A DNA stretch of 64,000 nt from Paralithodes platypus (GCA_032716605.1 CM064506.1:22716262-22780261); one strand, 5' to 3'; numbered from the stretch's first letter, positions 42,150 through 52,951 are shown. Made by a program: numbers and translations. Notes: generated by a model from the letters alone, not told the origin.

Positions 42150-43022
42150 TGCAGCTTTTTCTTTAGCAATATAAGGGGACTTCACTCTAACATCAATTCT
42201 GTACACCAATTTCTTCAAGCAGAATCCCCTACTCTCCTTTTTTTGACAGAGACTCCAGTAACATCCACATCTGACACATCTAGATTTAATTTTCCAGGTT
42301 ATCAACTGCTCCAAAATTTCAGACCTAAAGGAGGTGTATGTTGTTTCGCAAAATCTGAAATTGCCCTGGAGGAGGTTACTAGTTTCAATTGTCCGTATTT
42401 TGATTATTCTATATACAAATTAATTTCTGCTGGTAAATTTAAATACATATGTTGCATCTACCGTTCCCCAAATACTCCTCCAGAGCAAAGTCTTTTTGAT
42501 TCTCTGTCCTCACAACTCAGTGTCCTCAACTTAAATGCTTCTTCTGAAATCACTGTGTTGGGTGATTTGAATGTACATAATGTTGAATGGCTCACTCATT
42601 CAACCAGGACTGATGATGCTGGTCTTGAATGTGAGCTATTTGCAAACTCATTTAATCTCACTCAACTAGTCAACCAACCCACCCGTGTACCAGATAATCC
42701 TGATCATAATTCCCACCTACTGGACTTATTTTTAACAACCAATTCAGAAAATTATGATGTTACAGTGAGGTCCCCGCTTGGATCTTCTGATCACTGTCTG
42801 ATACAGGCCATTTGTCTATCACCTACCACACCTTCCCACTCTGACCCTGTTTTGGTGACTAAATGGCATTACGATAGGGCAGACTGGGAGGGTCTTCAAG
42901 ATTTCTCTATTGATATTCCCTGGACCTCTTTCTTTTCTAATGATTTTCTCCACCTTGAGCCACATACAAGATTTTATAAAAATTGGAATGGAAACTTTTA
43001 TTCCTCATCAAAAGTACAGTAA
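42150..43022 (+). pseudogene. J-1 apurinic-type endonuclease domain
   Basis: The frame opens after a TAG at 42147. It shows the expected endonuclease series: NIRGLHSN at the start, LLFLTET (first catalytic acidic region), CCIYRSPN, VLGDLNVHNVEW, LVNQPTRVP with LLDLFLT, and GSSDHCLI (the catalytic SDH). It would nick the target DNA for target-primed reverse transcription. The true start lies at or before NIRGL. The frame ends at 43022 because of a frameshift: the correct downstream sequence moves to another frame between about 42960 and 43000. Confidence 0.8.
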
Positions 43023-43107
43023 ACGATCGAATTCACCTAAATGGTTCGACCATAATTGTGCTAGAGTAACTGAACAAAAAGCAATTGCCTACAATGCATA
43101 CACAAGA
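42960..43107 (+). pseudogene. J-1 linker segment in the +1 frame
   Basis: 'FIPHQKYSKRSNSPKWFDHN' is the familiar 'FIP...K...SPKWF' linker between endonuclease and RT in non-LTR elements. It runs until a TAA at 43108, where one further shift returns reading to the original frame. Confidence 0.65.
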
Positions 43108-44651
43108 TAAAAACACATGAAGCCTTTAATTACTTTAGAAACATCAGAAATCATGCCAAAGTTGTATTAAATCTAACTAAATCAAACTTTCTCCACAAGC
43201 AGGCAAATAAACTTCTAAATAATCCAAATTATATCAAAATATTTTGCTCTACTCTTAACTCATTCAAATCCAACTTCACTACTGCTTCATCCATTCCACC
43301 ATTAAAATCTCCGTCTGGCAATCTTGTAAGTGATCCACGAGGCAAAGCTAACCTTCTTGCTGATATTTTTTCCACCAACTCAACCTTAGATGAAATAAAT
43401 CAAGATGTCCCTGTACTTAATTTTAATTCGCCTGAAATTCCCTCACTTAAGATCCACACCAGACATGTCAAAACTATTTTGCAGAATCTCTCAGTAGATA
43501 AAGCTCCTGGTCCAGATGAAATTCCTCCAATAGTACTTACAAATTGCTCCTTGGTGCTCACTCTTATATTGGCAAAAAATTTCCGTCTGTGTACTCATAC
43601 CTCATGCTTCCCAGTATTCTGGAAAGAAGCAAACATCCATCCAGTTCCTAAAAAAGGTGCCTCTTCATATCCATCAAACTACAGACCAATAGCTATAACT
43701 TCCACTCTTGGTAAAGTCTTTGAAATTATATTAAATAATCACATAATTAAGCATCTTGAGAATAATAAATTAATCAGTGATAGGCAATATGGTTTTAGAC
43801 GATGTCGATCAACTGAAGACATTATTTGCCTTCTTACACATCAAATCAACCAAGCTACAGACCAACATGGTGAAACAGATACAATAGCACAGGATATATC
43901 AAAGGCATTTGATAGAGTCTGGCATCAATCCTTATTGTCGAAGATGTCACACTACGGCCTTGCATCATTAGTTCCACTAATTTCTTCTTATCTTCATAAC
44001 AGAAAAATATGTGTAATGGTAGATGGCCTATATTCTCAATTTCACTCAATAAATGCTGGTGTTCCCCAGGGATCAGTTTTGGCCCCAACTCTGTTCCTCA
44101 TTCATATCAATGATCTCATATCGACCACTCATAATCCAATACATTCCTACGCAGATGACTCAACACTCCACAGTTCCTTCACATTTACCAATTCTTTCAC
44201 CCAACCCGATCTTATAAATTCAAAGATAAACACTGCAATTTCTCTGAACCAGGACCTTTCTAGAATTAATGAATGGGGACAAAAGAATCTAGTTTCCTTT
44301 AATGCACAGAAAACCAAGTACATTCAATTTTCTAACCGACAGAATCTCACTGGCGCCCATATATTTTGTAATGATGTAAATATTCCCACTTCCCCTAGTA
44401 TTGACATTCTCGGTGTAACATTAACTACTAACTTGAGCTGGACACATTATGTTAGAAGCATTGCTAAGAATGCCTCTAAAAAACTGGGACTCCTGTACAG
44501 AGTTCGAGAATTCTTCACTGACGAGCAGTTGGCCGTAATATATAAAAGTCATGTGCGTTCTCAGATGGATTACTGTTCACCTCTGTGGAGTGGAAGTGGA
44601 GTGGTTGCATTGAGGCAGTTGGGCAAAATTCAAATAAAGCTATTAGATTAA
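43107..44651 (+). pseudogene. J-1 reverse transcriptase domain
   Basis: A frame of about 515 codons. Blocks (numbered from the codon at 43479): KAPGPDEIPP at 8-17, WKEANIHPVPKKG near 48-60, SNYRPIAITS near 66-75, RQYGFRRCRSTEDII near 102-116, AQDISKAFDRVWH near 137-149 (catalytic Asp at 139), GVPQGSVLAPTLFLIHIND near 194-212, and SYADDSTLH with the catalytic pair at 226-227. Continues with NAQKTKYIQF and LGVTLTTNLSW, the usual palm/thumb end. It ends prematurely at 44651 by frameshift. The residue before the first catalytic Asp is Q rather than the usual hydrophobic residue. Confidence 0.85.
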
Positions 44652-44996
44652 TCAATAACCCTGCAATCACACAGGACCTTCCTACATTATCCATACGAAG
44701 AAACGTTGCATCCCTTGCATTATTCTACAGATATTTTCACAGCAATTGTTCCGAAGAACTTGCTTCAATTGTGCCGCCTCTCCACATCTTTCCCCGTAGA
44801 ACTAGGGCAGCTGAGAGCGCCCATGAATTTACACTTTCTCCTCCACAATGCAACTTCTGCTTATCAAAATTCATTTATCCCCAGAACTACTACTCTTTGG
44901 AATTCACTTCCCTCGAGTTGCTTTCCACAAACTTACAATCTACAACAGTTTAAATCCAGTTGTTACAAACATTTTATGAATGGAGGATGCCTTTAG
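44635..44996 (+). pseudogene. J-1 C-terminal region, two frames
   Basis: 'KAIRLINNPAITQDLPTLSI' to 'AAESAHEFTLSPPQCNFC' reads in one frame, and 'NSFIPRTTTLWNSLPSSCF' to 'CYKHFMNGGCL' in another, separated by a shift near 44860. The TTTLWNSLP pattern is the conserved C-terminal motif of Jockey/CR1-type proteins. Confidence 0.75.
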
Positions 44997-45087
44997 GCAC
45001 ATGATGAACCTTTTTGTTTTATCTGTGTTTCTCCTTCCTCCGTTCATTGTCTCTTAATAAAAAAAAAACAAACAAAAAAAAAAAAAA

Positions 45088-45480
45088 TCTGTCTGACCGA
45101 ACAGCCCCAAGGTCCCGAGCAAGGTCAAGGCCATAACCGAGCGCCGCCACATTAACCCTCCCAGCTTTACCACAAAAAATGCCCAGGTGATTGAAGCCGC
45201 TCCCAGGCGAGGAGCTGAGGAGGGTGCGGAAATGCTCGGGACACCGAAGCCCCACCCAAGGCCCTGTGCCCCCCAACAGTTATGAAGGGAAAGTTGAGAG
45301 GCAAAGTATAATTGTGACATTTTGGCTCCCAGTCTGCCAACCATTTGGTTGACAATAGAGAGGTCAATCCACGGAAGAGACGCTACCACTTGAGGTATAG
45401 AAAATATACAAGTAACAGGAACAGTCAGAGTAAGCTATGGGTATGGCAGAGAATGCTCAACTCTCACTCTGATAGACCAG
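45088..45480. other. GC-rich unassigned DNA
   Basis: Distinctly GC-richer than its surroundings, immediately after the J-1 A-tail. Frames here are weak and show no motif. It may belong to a second mobile element. Confidence 0.35.
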
Positions 45481-45486
45481 CTCATT

Positions 45487-45670
45487 TGTTGTTTCAGGTG
45501 GTGTAGCGAACCTCCTTTCCAAACACCAAATTACGTATCCTTAATAGTGTTGTTTCATGTGGTGTAGCGAAGTAGAAAAACCTCCTTTTCAACCACCCCA
45601 TTACGTATCCCTAACTCTGTTGTTTCATGTGGTGGTGTATCCAACGCCTCCTTCCTCCGAACAACATATC
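45487..45670 (+). repeat. Degenerate 'TTTCATGTGGTGAAGC' repeats, right cluster
   Basis: Three units (about 45487, 45549 and 45619), each with 'gttgtttca(t/g)gtggtg', 'cctcctt' and 'ttacgtatcc', matching the left cluster. Confidence 0.7.
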
Positions 45671-45740
45671 CTAATCAAAGTTCCAACCACCCATGCATAA
45701 TTAGCCAAGATTCCGACCGGGCCCCTTACGACGTCTGGCT

Positions 45741-46127
45741 TTAAGGGGGGGGGGGGGGGGGAGGGAAATGGGACGATTTTCGGGACCACTTTCTCCCTCA
45801 AGTTTACCCCCAATAGTTTTCAGATTTTATGACGTTCGGCCCATTAGTTTGGCGATTTTAATACCTTTTGACCCATTTCGTTGTCAATTTTAATACCTTT
45901 AGGGCCATTTAGGTGTCGATTTTTTCCTGGCGAGCGACAGCAAGCCTGTAATCTTAAGAGTAACCGGCCTTCGGCCGGGAAAATTTTCTACCGAAAAATT
46001 TACAAATTAATCTAGAAGGGGGATCTGATGGATGTTTTTTTAAGTTTGTTGGAGGTCTAGGGAGGAAAATGAAAAAAAAAAAAAAAAAAATGAAAAATCC
46101 ACCAAAAAGTGAACCATCCCCCCTTAA
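45741..46127 (+). mobile_element. Family A MITE, full length with G and A runs
   Basis: TTAAGGGGGG... (expanded G run) to GAACCATCCCCCCTTAA. The CCGGCCTTCGGCCGG hairpin is perfect and an A18 run lies near the right end. Confidence 0.85.
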
Positions 46128-46230
46128 TGTCGATCCCATCCGAATAGAAATGGGATATTATACTGGAGAAACAGCTCATTTGCCCTCAGCCACCGGAGGA
46201 GAGCCAAGGGTAGCGGTGGCTTGGGTCTTA

Positions 46231-46326
46231 TTAACTCCCTCTGTACTGGTGACATTATTAGATTTTAGTCTACCTATATTTAGACGATTTTGTGCAGTTT
46301 AAGAAGGATCTGTGGTAGTATTTTAG
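46231..46326. mobile_element. Family C1 MITE, left half
   Basis: TTAACTCCCTCTGTACTGGT plus 'atttagacgattttgtgcag' and 'aagaaggatctgtggtagta'. The right half is missing. Confidence 0.6.
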
Positions 46327-46359
46327 TCAATCCATACCTCATCATCCTATCCTCATAAT

Positions 46360-46640
46360 TCTTTGTGTTCTGTTCTTCTTTCTTCCTTCCTGCCTTCTGT
46401 CCATCCCACCTTCCTTCTGTCCGTCCTTCCTTCCTTATGTCCTTCCTTCCTTCCTTCCTTTCTTTCTTCTGTCCTTCCTTCCTTCCTTATGTCCTTCCTT
46501 CCTTCCTCCTGCCCTTCATTCCTTCCTTCCTTCCTTCTGTCCATCCTACCATCCCACCTTCCATCCCACCATCAACCCCCCCCCCCCCTCTGATTCCCAG
46601 GACTGCCCACCCATTCCCATTCCCATTCCCATTCCCGGAG
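46360..46640. repeat. (CCTT)n, poly-C and (TTCCCA)n repeats
   Basis: CCTT-rich at 46375-46560, C run at 46577-46588, and TTCCCA repeats at 46610-46637. Confidence 0.9.
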
Positions 46641-46754
46641 AGTCTGGTGGTTGTGGTGGTGGTCGGCCCGTAACTTTCACCGGTTGGAGAAGATTGCGCT
46701 GCTCCAGTCTCTTTCCGGCCACAGTTGTCTATGTCAGGACTTTGGGTTCGTTTA

Positions 46755-46984
46755 GCCAATTTACCACTTGCGAGTTTCAGGCTATTAGGAAGTTGGAGCC
46801 GTAAACATCGATATTAAAGAGAAATGTAATAATAGTGTAGGTATCTGATGGCTAAAGAGTAAGTTGCATTGGGTTGTATGTATTTATATTTGTATTGCAA
46901 CCGTATTATAGATGGTAATGCTGTTAAATATCGATGTCTGCAGCTCCAACTTCCTTACAGCCTGCAGATCGCAAGTGGTCAATT
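46755..46984. mobile_element. Family G palindromic MITE, uninterrupted
   Basis: Left 'caatttaccacttgcgagtt' and right 'gatcgcaagtggtcaatttc' are inverted, continuing through 'gaagttggagccgtaaacat' and 'atgtctgcagctccaacttc'. About 230 bp. It serves as the empty reference for 24268-24745. Confidence 0.7.
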
Positions 46985-47018
46985 TCGAAAGGTTATAGTA
47001 GACAATTGGTAAAGATAA

Positions 47019-47376
47019 TACCTTGAGGATCATGACGCGTTTTGACAGTTTATTCTGGTAATCAATAGACGATTTTATACAGCTTAGGAAATCATTGTGG
47101 GAGTTAAAAAGAAAAAGACGATCTCAATCAAACCCCTGACCGTCTTGATGGCGTAATGGTTAGAGGCCGAAATTTCAGTGTGAGTATCCTAGGTTCGAGT
47201 CCTTAGAGTGCCACATGTATTCATTAGTTTCGTTGATTTCATTAGTTAGGTTAATTTGTAAGTTATTTGGTGGGTTGGTGATAACATTTATTTTATATAC
47301 CCTTCCTAATCTGAATATAATCTAATACTTGCCATATAATATGAAAGAAGTGTGTCTTAAATCCTCAGTGGGTTAA
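47019..47376. mobile_element. Family C2 MITE probably split by a tRNA-like repeat
   Basis: Left half 'accttgaggatcatgacgcg' to 'ttagacgattttatacagct', and a terminal 'aatcctcagtgggttaa' at 47360-47376. The DNA between them includes the tRNA-like repeat at 47145-47225. Confidence 0.45.
47145..47225 (+). repeat. tRNA-like repeat
   Basis: 'ttgatggcgtaatggttaga' (A-box-like) and 'taggttcgagtccttag' (B box GGTTCGAGTCC). Diverged from the copies at 110-190 and 24391-24642. Confidence 0.5.
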
Positions 47377-47586
47377 CCTTTGAGTACCAGCGAAGTGTGA
47401 TATATTTTATTCTAGACATATTTAGACGATATAATGGAGCTTAGGAAGGATCTGTGGTAGTTAAAGGAGTTGATTGAGATAACTTGACGCCTTATTATTG
47501 TTAGAGGTCCTTCCTAAGCTGAATAAAATCGTCTAATAGTTGCCAGAATATGATGAAAAGGACGTCCCTGGTATTGGATGGGTTAA
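47373..47586. mobile_element. Family C1 MITE, complete
   Basis: TTAACCTTTGAGTACCAGCG to 'ggacgtccctggtattggat' + GGGTTAA. The arms pair over most of their length ('aaggatctgtggtagttaaa'). Confidence 0.75.
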
Positions 47587-47742
47587 TGATATATTTTCAA
47601 CTATTTAGGTAGACTGGGGTCCATTTTTTTTCTTTCTCGGGAAGATAGGTCGCTCCTAGTCCATTGGGTGCTTTGAGTCCATTTGGAGATATTGATGTTT
47701 GTGTGTGTGTGTGGATGTGTGTACGTGTAGGTTATGTAATGT

Positions 47743-48243
47743 TTGAGAGGTTATGTAATGTTTGAGAAAAGCCGAATAAATAAAAATGGAGGTGGCGTTT
47801 TATTTTATATCAAAGAAAGTCTTAACCCGACCCTCTTGTCAAAACCTCAAATTGTGAACGTCGACACATCTTTTGTGCTAATAAAGGATAATAAAGGTAC
47901 AAAAATAATACTTGCATTAATATACAGACCTCCAGCTCAATCAGTGCAAACTGACCGAGAAATTTATGAACAAATTGCAGATGTAAGTAACTCACAAGAT
48001 ACTGTATTTTTTGGCGACTTTAATTTACCTGTGACCAAGTGGGGCGATACTCTTACTTCACACTCCGGACATGACTTGTATACGAACTTGCAAGAGAGTT
48101 CGCTTTATCAATTTGTTCGAACACCGACCCGTGGTAATAACGTTCTTGACATTGTACTTGCAACAAAAGAAGAATTAATAGAGAATTTGAATGTTGGTGA
48201 TGAATTCAGTAACAGCGACCATCGTACGATAACTTTCACTTAA
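47743..48243 (+). pseudogene. L-2 endonuclease domain, partial
   Basis: About 165 residues: GGGVLFYIKE, ALIYRPPAQS, VFFGDFNLPVTKWG, YQFVRTPTRGNNVLDIVL and SNSDHRTITF, which are the second half of an AP-type endonuclease including the catalytic SDH. The N-terminal catalytic Asn/Glu part is missing through 5' truncation. The frame breaks right after the SDH block. Confidence 0.8.
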
Positions 48244-49225
48244 AACTTTTACTAGTAACGAACCAAATAGTAGCATCGAAAAAGTCCCTAATTTCAAGAA
48301 AGCAAACTTTCATAAACTTAGAGCTATGTTTAAAGAAACTGACTGGAGCTTTTTAATTAACAATAACGACATAAATACATCTTGGAAGTTATTCGAAACC
48401 ACTTACCTAAAAGCAGTGCAAGACTGCATACCATCGAAAATACGGCGTCCAGGCCATAATAATAAGCCCAAATGGTGGAATAAAGATATTTCAAACTGCC
48501 TGCTTGCTAAAAAATTTGCTAATGATAGATTAAAATCCTCACAAAATGACGAAGAACGGGTGAAATTTGTAGAGCTACGACGCAAAGCCAAAAAGTTAAT
48601 TAAGCAAAGTAAAAAGACCCTAGAGTTACATATTGCGAATCAAAGTAAAACAAACCCGAAAGAATTCTATAGTTATATCAGAACGAAAAAAGTAGTTACT
48701 TCAACTGTTGGACCATTAGTCGATGAAAATGGAGAATACACCAAAGACGAAGTACAAATGAGTAATGCCCTCAATACCTTCTTTGCATCAGTTTTTACAA
48801 CAGAAGACCTCAGTGATATCCCTACACCATCGCCGATTCAGATTGATAATTCAGATGTTCTAAGCAATATCACCGTTACAGAGAGAGAAGTATTGAATTG
48901 TTTAGATAAACTCAAGGTAAATAAAACGCCTGGACCTGATACAATCTCGCCTAGAGTTCTAAAGGAAGCTAAGGATGAGCTCTCCAAACCACTGACATTA
49001 CTATTCAATAAATCCTTGCAGTCTGGAACTATGCCTGATCATTGGAAGATAGCCAACGTAACACCGATATTCAAAAAAGGCAGCAAATCCCTACCCAGTA
49101 ACTATCGTCCAATTAGCTTAACCTCAGTTGTATGTAAAATGCTAGAAACGGTCATAAGAGACAGACTCGTAAATCACTTAGAGGAAAATAACATACTTAA
49201 AAGATACTCAACACGGCTTTCGTAA
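48244..49225 (+). pseudogene. L-2 linker and N-terminal RT
   Basis: Starts upstream of the ATG at 48326 in the same frame ('FTSNEPNSSIEKVPNFKKAN'). Contains 'KPKWWNKDIS', a lysine-rich linker, KTPGPDTISP, FKKGSKS and SNYRPISLTS. It ends in 'ILKRYSTRLS' because an A run has one extra base compared with L-1. Confidence 0.8.
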
Positions 49226-50018
49226 AAAACGTTCCTGTTTAACAAACCTCTTAGACTTCTTCCACGATATCCTCAACCTCTACGATGAGAGTAAAGCTGT
49301 AGATATTATATACCTTGATTTTCAAAAGGCCTTTGACAAAGTTCCGCACAAACGTTTACTGCTAAAACTAAAAGCGCATGGAATACAAGACGGTGTGTTG
49401 AAATGGATAGAAAATTGGCTCAGCGACAGAAAGCAAAGAGTAGTCATAAACGGTAAGGCATCTAAATGGACCAATGTAAGTAGTGGGGTACCCCAGGGAT
49501 CAGTACTAGGACCAATTATCTTTCTAATTTACATCAACGACATAGATGAGGGTCTCACCTGTACAATCTCAAAATTTGCTGACGATACAAAAATTGCAAA
49601 TAGCGTACTCTCAAAAGATCAAGTTGACGATATGCAACACAATCTAGATAGATGGTCACATTGGGCCCAAATTTGGCAAATGAGTTTCAATGCGGATAAA
49701 TGTAAATAACTACATATCGAATACCTAAATGAGAAAGCAAACTATTCGATGAATGGCACTCAGCTTAAGAATGTAAACAGAGAAACCGATCTGGGAGTAA
49801 CAATATCGAGTAACCTAAAACCGAGTCAACAATGTTCAGAAGTTGTTAAGAAGGCAAACAAAATAATTGGCTTTATAGGCAGGTCATTTGAGCATAAATC
49901 CAAAGACGTTATCCTAACCCTTTACAATTCCTTAGTCCGCCCTCTTCTGGAATACTGCGTTCAATGCTGGTGCCCTTATTACCAAAAAGACAAACAAGCT
50001 AGAACGAGTTCAACGTAG
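49203..50018 (+). pseudogene. L-2 catalytic RT region
   Basis: In the shifted frame: QHGFRKKRSCL, YLDFQKAFDKVPH, GVPQGSVLGPIIFLIYIND and SKFADDTKIA. An in-frame TAA at 49707 replaces the Val codon of L-1 (CKVLHIG). The frame then continues with GVTISSNLKP to 'YQKDKQ', where a 2-bp deletion ends it. Confidence 0.8.
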
Positions 50019-50019
50019 A

Positions 50020-50395
50020 GTTACCAAAATGATACCTAGCCTAAAGAACAAACCATACGAAGAGCGTCTTAGAGAATTAAATCTATTTCCTTTAACCCAG
50101 CGCAGATTAAGAGGTGACTTAATTCAAGTGTTCAAAATCATCAAAGGCATCGACAATATGAACTGTAGTAAGTACTTCACTATCGACCAATCTAATTACA
50201 CGCGGGGAAACGGTTGCAAAATTATTGGTAAATCTTTTAACTCACACGAATCTAAGAATTTCTTCTTCAATTGAGTTGTCAACTTGTGGAATGGGCTTCC
50301 CCGAGACGTTATAGACTGCAGCACCGTTGATTCATTTAAACTTCACCTAGACAAATATCTCGCATCAAACCCGCGACTGACTGCGTTTGTAAATT
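50020..50395 (+). pseudogene. L-2 RT C-terminus
   Basis: 'MIPSLKNKPYEERLRELN', 'RRLRGDLIQVFKIIKGID' and 'FNSHESKNFFFN', then an in-frame TGA where L-1 and L-3 have CGA. Beyond it 'VVNLWNGLPRDVIDCSTVDS' and the natural stop TAA (50393). RLRGDLI...VVNLWN.LP is the conserved CR1-type C-terminal signature. Confidence 0.8.
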
Positions 50396-50635
50396 AATAA
50401 CGTTATTTTATCCTCCCCTCCGTTACTAACCCATATGTCCCCTACTAACTTCCTAGTCCTGCCACGGACATTAGTTCCAGGGCAGTAGTTCCCTTTCCAA
50501 TGTTCCCTTACCCACTCTAAACCACTGTTTGGACACTTGATCCTCAGTGTTTTGGAGGACAAGCAGCCTAGAAGGGTCACTAGACCTGTTGTTGCTTGAT
50601 TTCCTTTGTACTCCTTTGTACTCCTTTGTGTGTGT

Positions 50636-50760
50636 GTGAGAGAGAGAGAGAGTGAGTGCATGTGTGTGTATTAATCTAGAAGTATGTGTGTGTGTGTGCT
50701 TACATTTCGAGGTCTGTGTTAATAGATTGAATGATATACTTATATAAATAAAATATGAGC
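50636..50760. repeat. GT/GA microsatellite after the L-2 tail
   Basis: GTGTGT then (GA)n directly after the TTTGTACTCC tail. Confidence 0.8.
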
Positions 50761-50874
50761 GTATATAGCTTATCATCCCCTCTACCATGCTGTCACTTTC
50801 ACCGGTTCCAGTTTTCTATGAGTAGGCCAAGTTGTTGATGTTAGGAGTGTGATGTTATTGCTCCTTATAGCAAG

Positions 50875-51260
50875 CTTATGGGGAGATGGGTTTATATATT
50901 TTGGTCGATTTATGTACTGTATATACTGTATTTAAAACAAAAAAATTGTTTCCTCCTTAGGTCTCCATCAAGCTTTAAAAAAGATCCCCAAGACCCTCCT
51001 TCAAGATGAATTTGTACCTTTTTCGGTTGAAAAATGTCCCGGCCGAAGGCCAATTCCTCTGAAAATGACAGGCTTGCTTCCGCTCGCTATGAAAATATCG
51101 ACACCTAAATGGCACGAACGTTCTTAATATTGACAAAAACGTGGATCGAAAGGATTTACAATCGACAAACTACTGAGATGAACGTGTTAAAATTATATCA
51201 CTAAAGGGGATAATCCTGAGGGAGAAGGGGGTCCAGAAATACCTAATTACCTCCCCTTAA
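50875..51260 (-). mobile_element. Family A MITE
   Basis: 'cttatggggagatgggttta' left end and ATTACCTCCCCTTAA right end. The hairpin GGCCGAAGGCC is kept. Confidence 0.8.
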
Positions 51261-51506
51261 AGTTAGACAGGGTGGAGTTGTAATAGGGGTTTATGTATAA
51301 TTTGCTATTGCTCTAATTACGGTAGTAGTTTTGAAAATCAAGCTTTCGCCTATTAATTATTCCATTTCGAAAGCCTATGCAAATGGAAATGAATTACAGT
51401 TGTTTGTGTAGGAGATTGATAAAGCCTGATTGACAGATGTCATTTAGAGGATAACATGTTGCTGCATTTATTGAGAGATACTTCACATGGGTTGTTCTCT
51501 CTCTCT

Positions 51507-51606
51507 NNNNNNNNNNNNNNNNNNNNNNNNNNNNNNNNNNNNNNNNNNNNNNNNNNNNNNNNNNNNNNNNNNNNNNNNNNNNNNNNNNNNNNNNNNNNNN
51601 NNNNNN
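51507..51606. other. Assembly gap (100 N)
   Basis: Exactly 100 Ns, the customary placeholder for a gap of unknown size, preceded by CTCTCTCT and followed by the middle of a family B element. Confidence 0.98.
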
Positions 51607-51672
51607 GCGAGCGCGGTAGCGAGCCAGCATATTTGTATAATGTTTTTGACAGCAGGTTAAATTTGTACCATG
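51607..51672 (+). mobile_element. Family B MITE fragment at gap edge
   Basis: 'gcgagcgcggtagcgagcca' and 'ttttgacagcaggttaaatt' match the left arm and centre of family B. The left end is in the gap and the right arm is absent. Confidence 0.65.
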
Positions 51673-52150
51673 ATTATCTTTCCTCAACTGTACAAAAGTT
51701 TAAACATAGGGTCGCTCAAAAATCCGTTCAGCTAGCCCCTCCCGTTTTTGAGCAGGTAGAGAAACGAGCTTACACTTGCCCTTGCCTGGAGTTTGGAAAG
51801 ATTGCCACCAGGGCTTATACGTAGATCACTCTGGTGGCAGGGAGGGCTAGGCTGGCATAATGGGTTGGGGCAGAGGGAGGGAGAGATAGAGAGTGAGAGT
51901 GTGGGGTTTAGGGTAGAGAGAGTGAGAGCAAGTGTGTGTGTGTGTGTGTGTAATAATAATAATAATAATAATTGTCAGTTTATTGTTCATTGCAGCCCTG
52001 AGGCTGAAAATCTACAGAGTTTTTCTTAAACCTAGGTACAGTACAATATTGATTCTACCTTAACTACGAGGTCACATGCGACCTTTGGCGACCGTGAGGG
52101 GCCAGGCTTCCCACCAAGTACATACGCAGATGCACTTTGTATTGGTGAGA
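51673..52150. other. Unassigned DNA with AAT and GT microsatellites
   Basis: (GT)n at 51931-51950 then (AAT)n at 51951-51973. No gene signal. Confidence 0.4.
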
Positions 52151-52239
52151 AGATGTGTAGGCTAACACAGGCTGATAGCAGGTTGGTTAGGGACGAACCA
52201 CAACACAATTCTCTCCGTCGCTATGGCCGAAAAAAAAAA

Positions 52240-52345
52240 CTTTTTAGGATTCTGATGGATTCGAACCCTCGCCCCGGCCCCTCGCGGTCAACACGAAACA
52301 CAGCGTCTTACACCACTGGACCACAGCGACCCGTGTGAGTGGGGT
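52240..52345 (-). repeat. tRNA-like sequence with a long variable region
   Basis: The minus strand reads 'gggtcgctgtggtccagtgg' (A-box region TGGTCCAGTGG), then a GC-rich middle and 'gagggttcgaatccatcaga' (perfect B box). The middle is longer than in a class I tRNA, as in Ser/Leu tRNAs or SINE heads. The acceptor stem does not pair well, so I call it tRNA-derived. Confidence 0.45.
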
Positions 52346-52674
52346 TCAGGGCAAAAAGAGAGAGAGAGAGAGCTGGAATAGTGAAATACGATGGTTTAGT
52401 GTAGTGGAGTACCGGGTACCTATTATGATGTGGTAAAATACTTTGTGTGGTACATGAGTATTATGTGGCATTGACCATCTACATATACACGCACACATAC
52501 ATACGTACATACATGGACCTCATTATGTGTGTGTATTGTAGTTGTGTGATGGATGTGGACGGGAGTACTGTGTATATTATGGTGTTGTGTAGTACTCTGT
52601 GTGGTCCCTGGGTATTGTTTGCCACTGTCTATATATACACACACGACACTTGTATTGCACCCCTAGGGACCTTG

Positions 52675-52675
<1 letters not shown>

Positions 52676-52712
<37 letters not shown>
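52676..52712. repeat. (GT)n microsatellite
   Basis: About 18 GT units. Confidence 0.9.
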
Positions 52713-52951
52713 CGAAGTTTATATGAATATACACACAGCACAAATAGGGTACTAAAGCAGGATTGAATACTTCGCGAGTATATAGCTAAGTCATTACGAG
52801 ACTACAAACAACATACACATTTACAAAACTACTCGAGCTATTTGTATCTTCCCCTTTTTTCTCACGCCGACTTGAATATATCTAGGGAGCTCCTAAAGGA
52901 ATTTAACGGGACAGAGAACACCGTTGTGGGTTTCAATCGTATGTAGAAGTC

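Larger units (their letters stand above)
42150..45087 (+). mobile_element. J-1: non-LTR retrotransposon (endonuclease + RT), A-rich tail
   Basis: About 2.94 kb from the start of an endonuclease domain to an A-rich tail (45059-45087). A GC-rich stretch of about 180 bp upstream (41985-42147) may be the end of a first ORF or 5' UTR. It differs from the L-1/L-2/L-3 family in protein sequence and 3' end. The clade within the Jockey/CR1 superfamily cannot be assigned by eye. The coding region carries four frameshifts but few stops, so it is a fairly young dead copy. Confidence 0.8.
47725..50635 (+). mobile_element. L-2: CR1/L2-like non-LTR retrotransposon, 5'-truncated in the endonuclease
   Basis: About 2.9 kb. 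It begins within the endonuclease next to a 19-bp direct repeat ('aggttatgtaatgtttgag' twice, 47729-47767) and runs through RT to the 3' UTR and a tail of TTTGTACTCC repeats (50604-50630). It is the same family as L-1 and L-3. Lesions: a frameshift near 48240; an extra A at about 49199-49202; GTA to TAA at 49707; a 2-bp deletion near 49993; CGA to TGA at 50272. Confidence 0.85.

Noticed and set aside
46363..46673. Frames in the CCTT repeat
   Set aside because: Low-complexity (SFLPSFLP or KEGRKEGR) readings of a tetranucleotide repeat.
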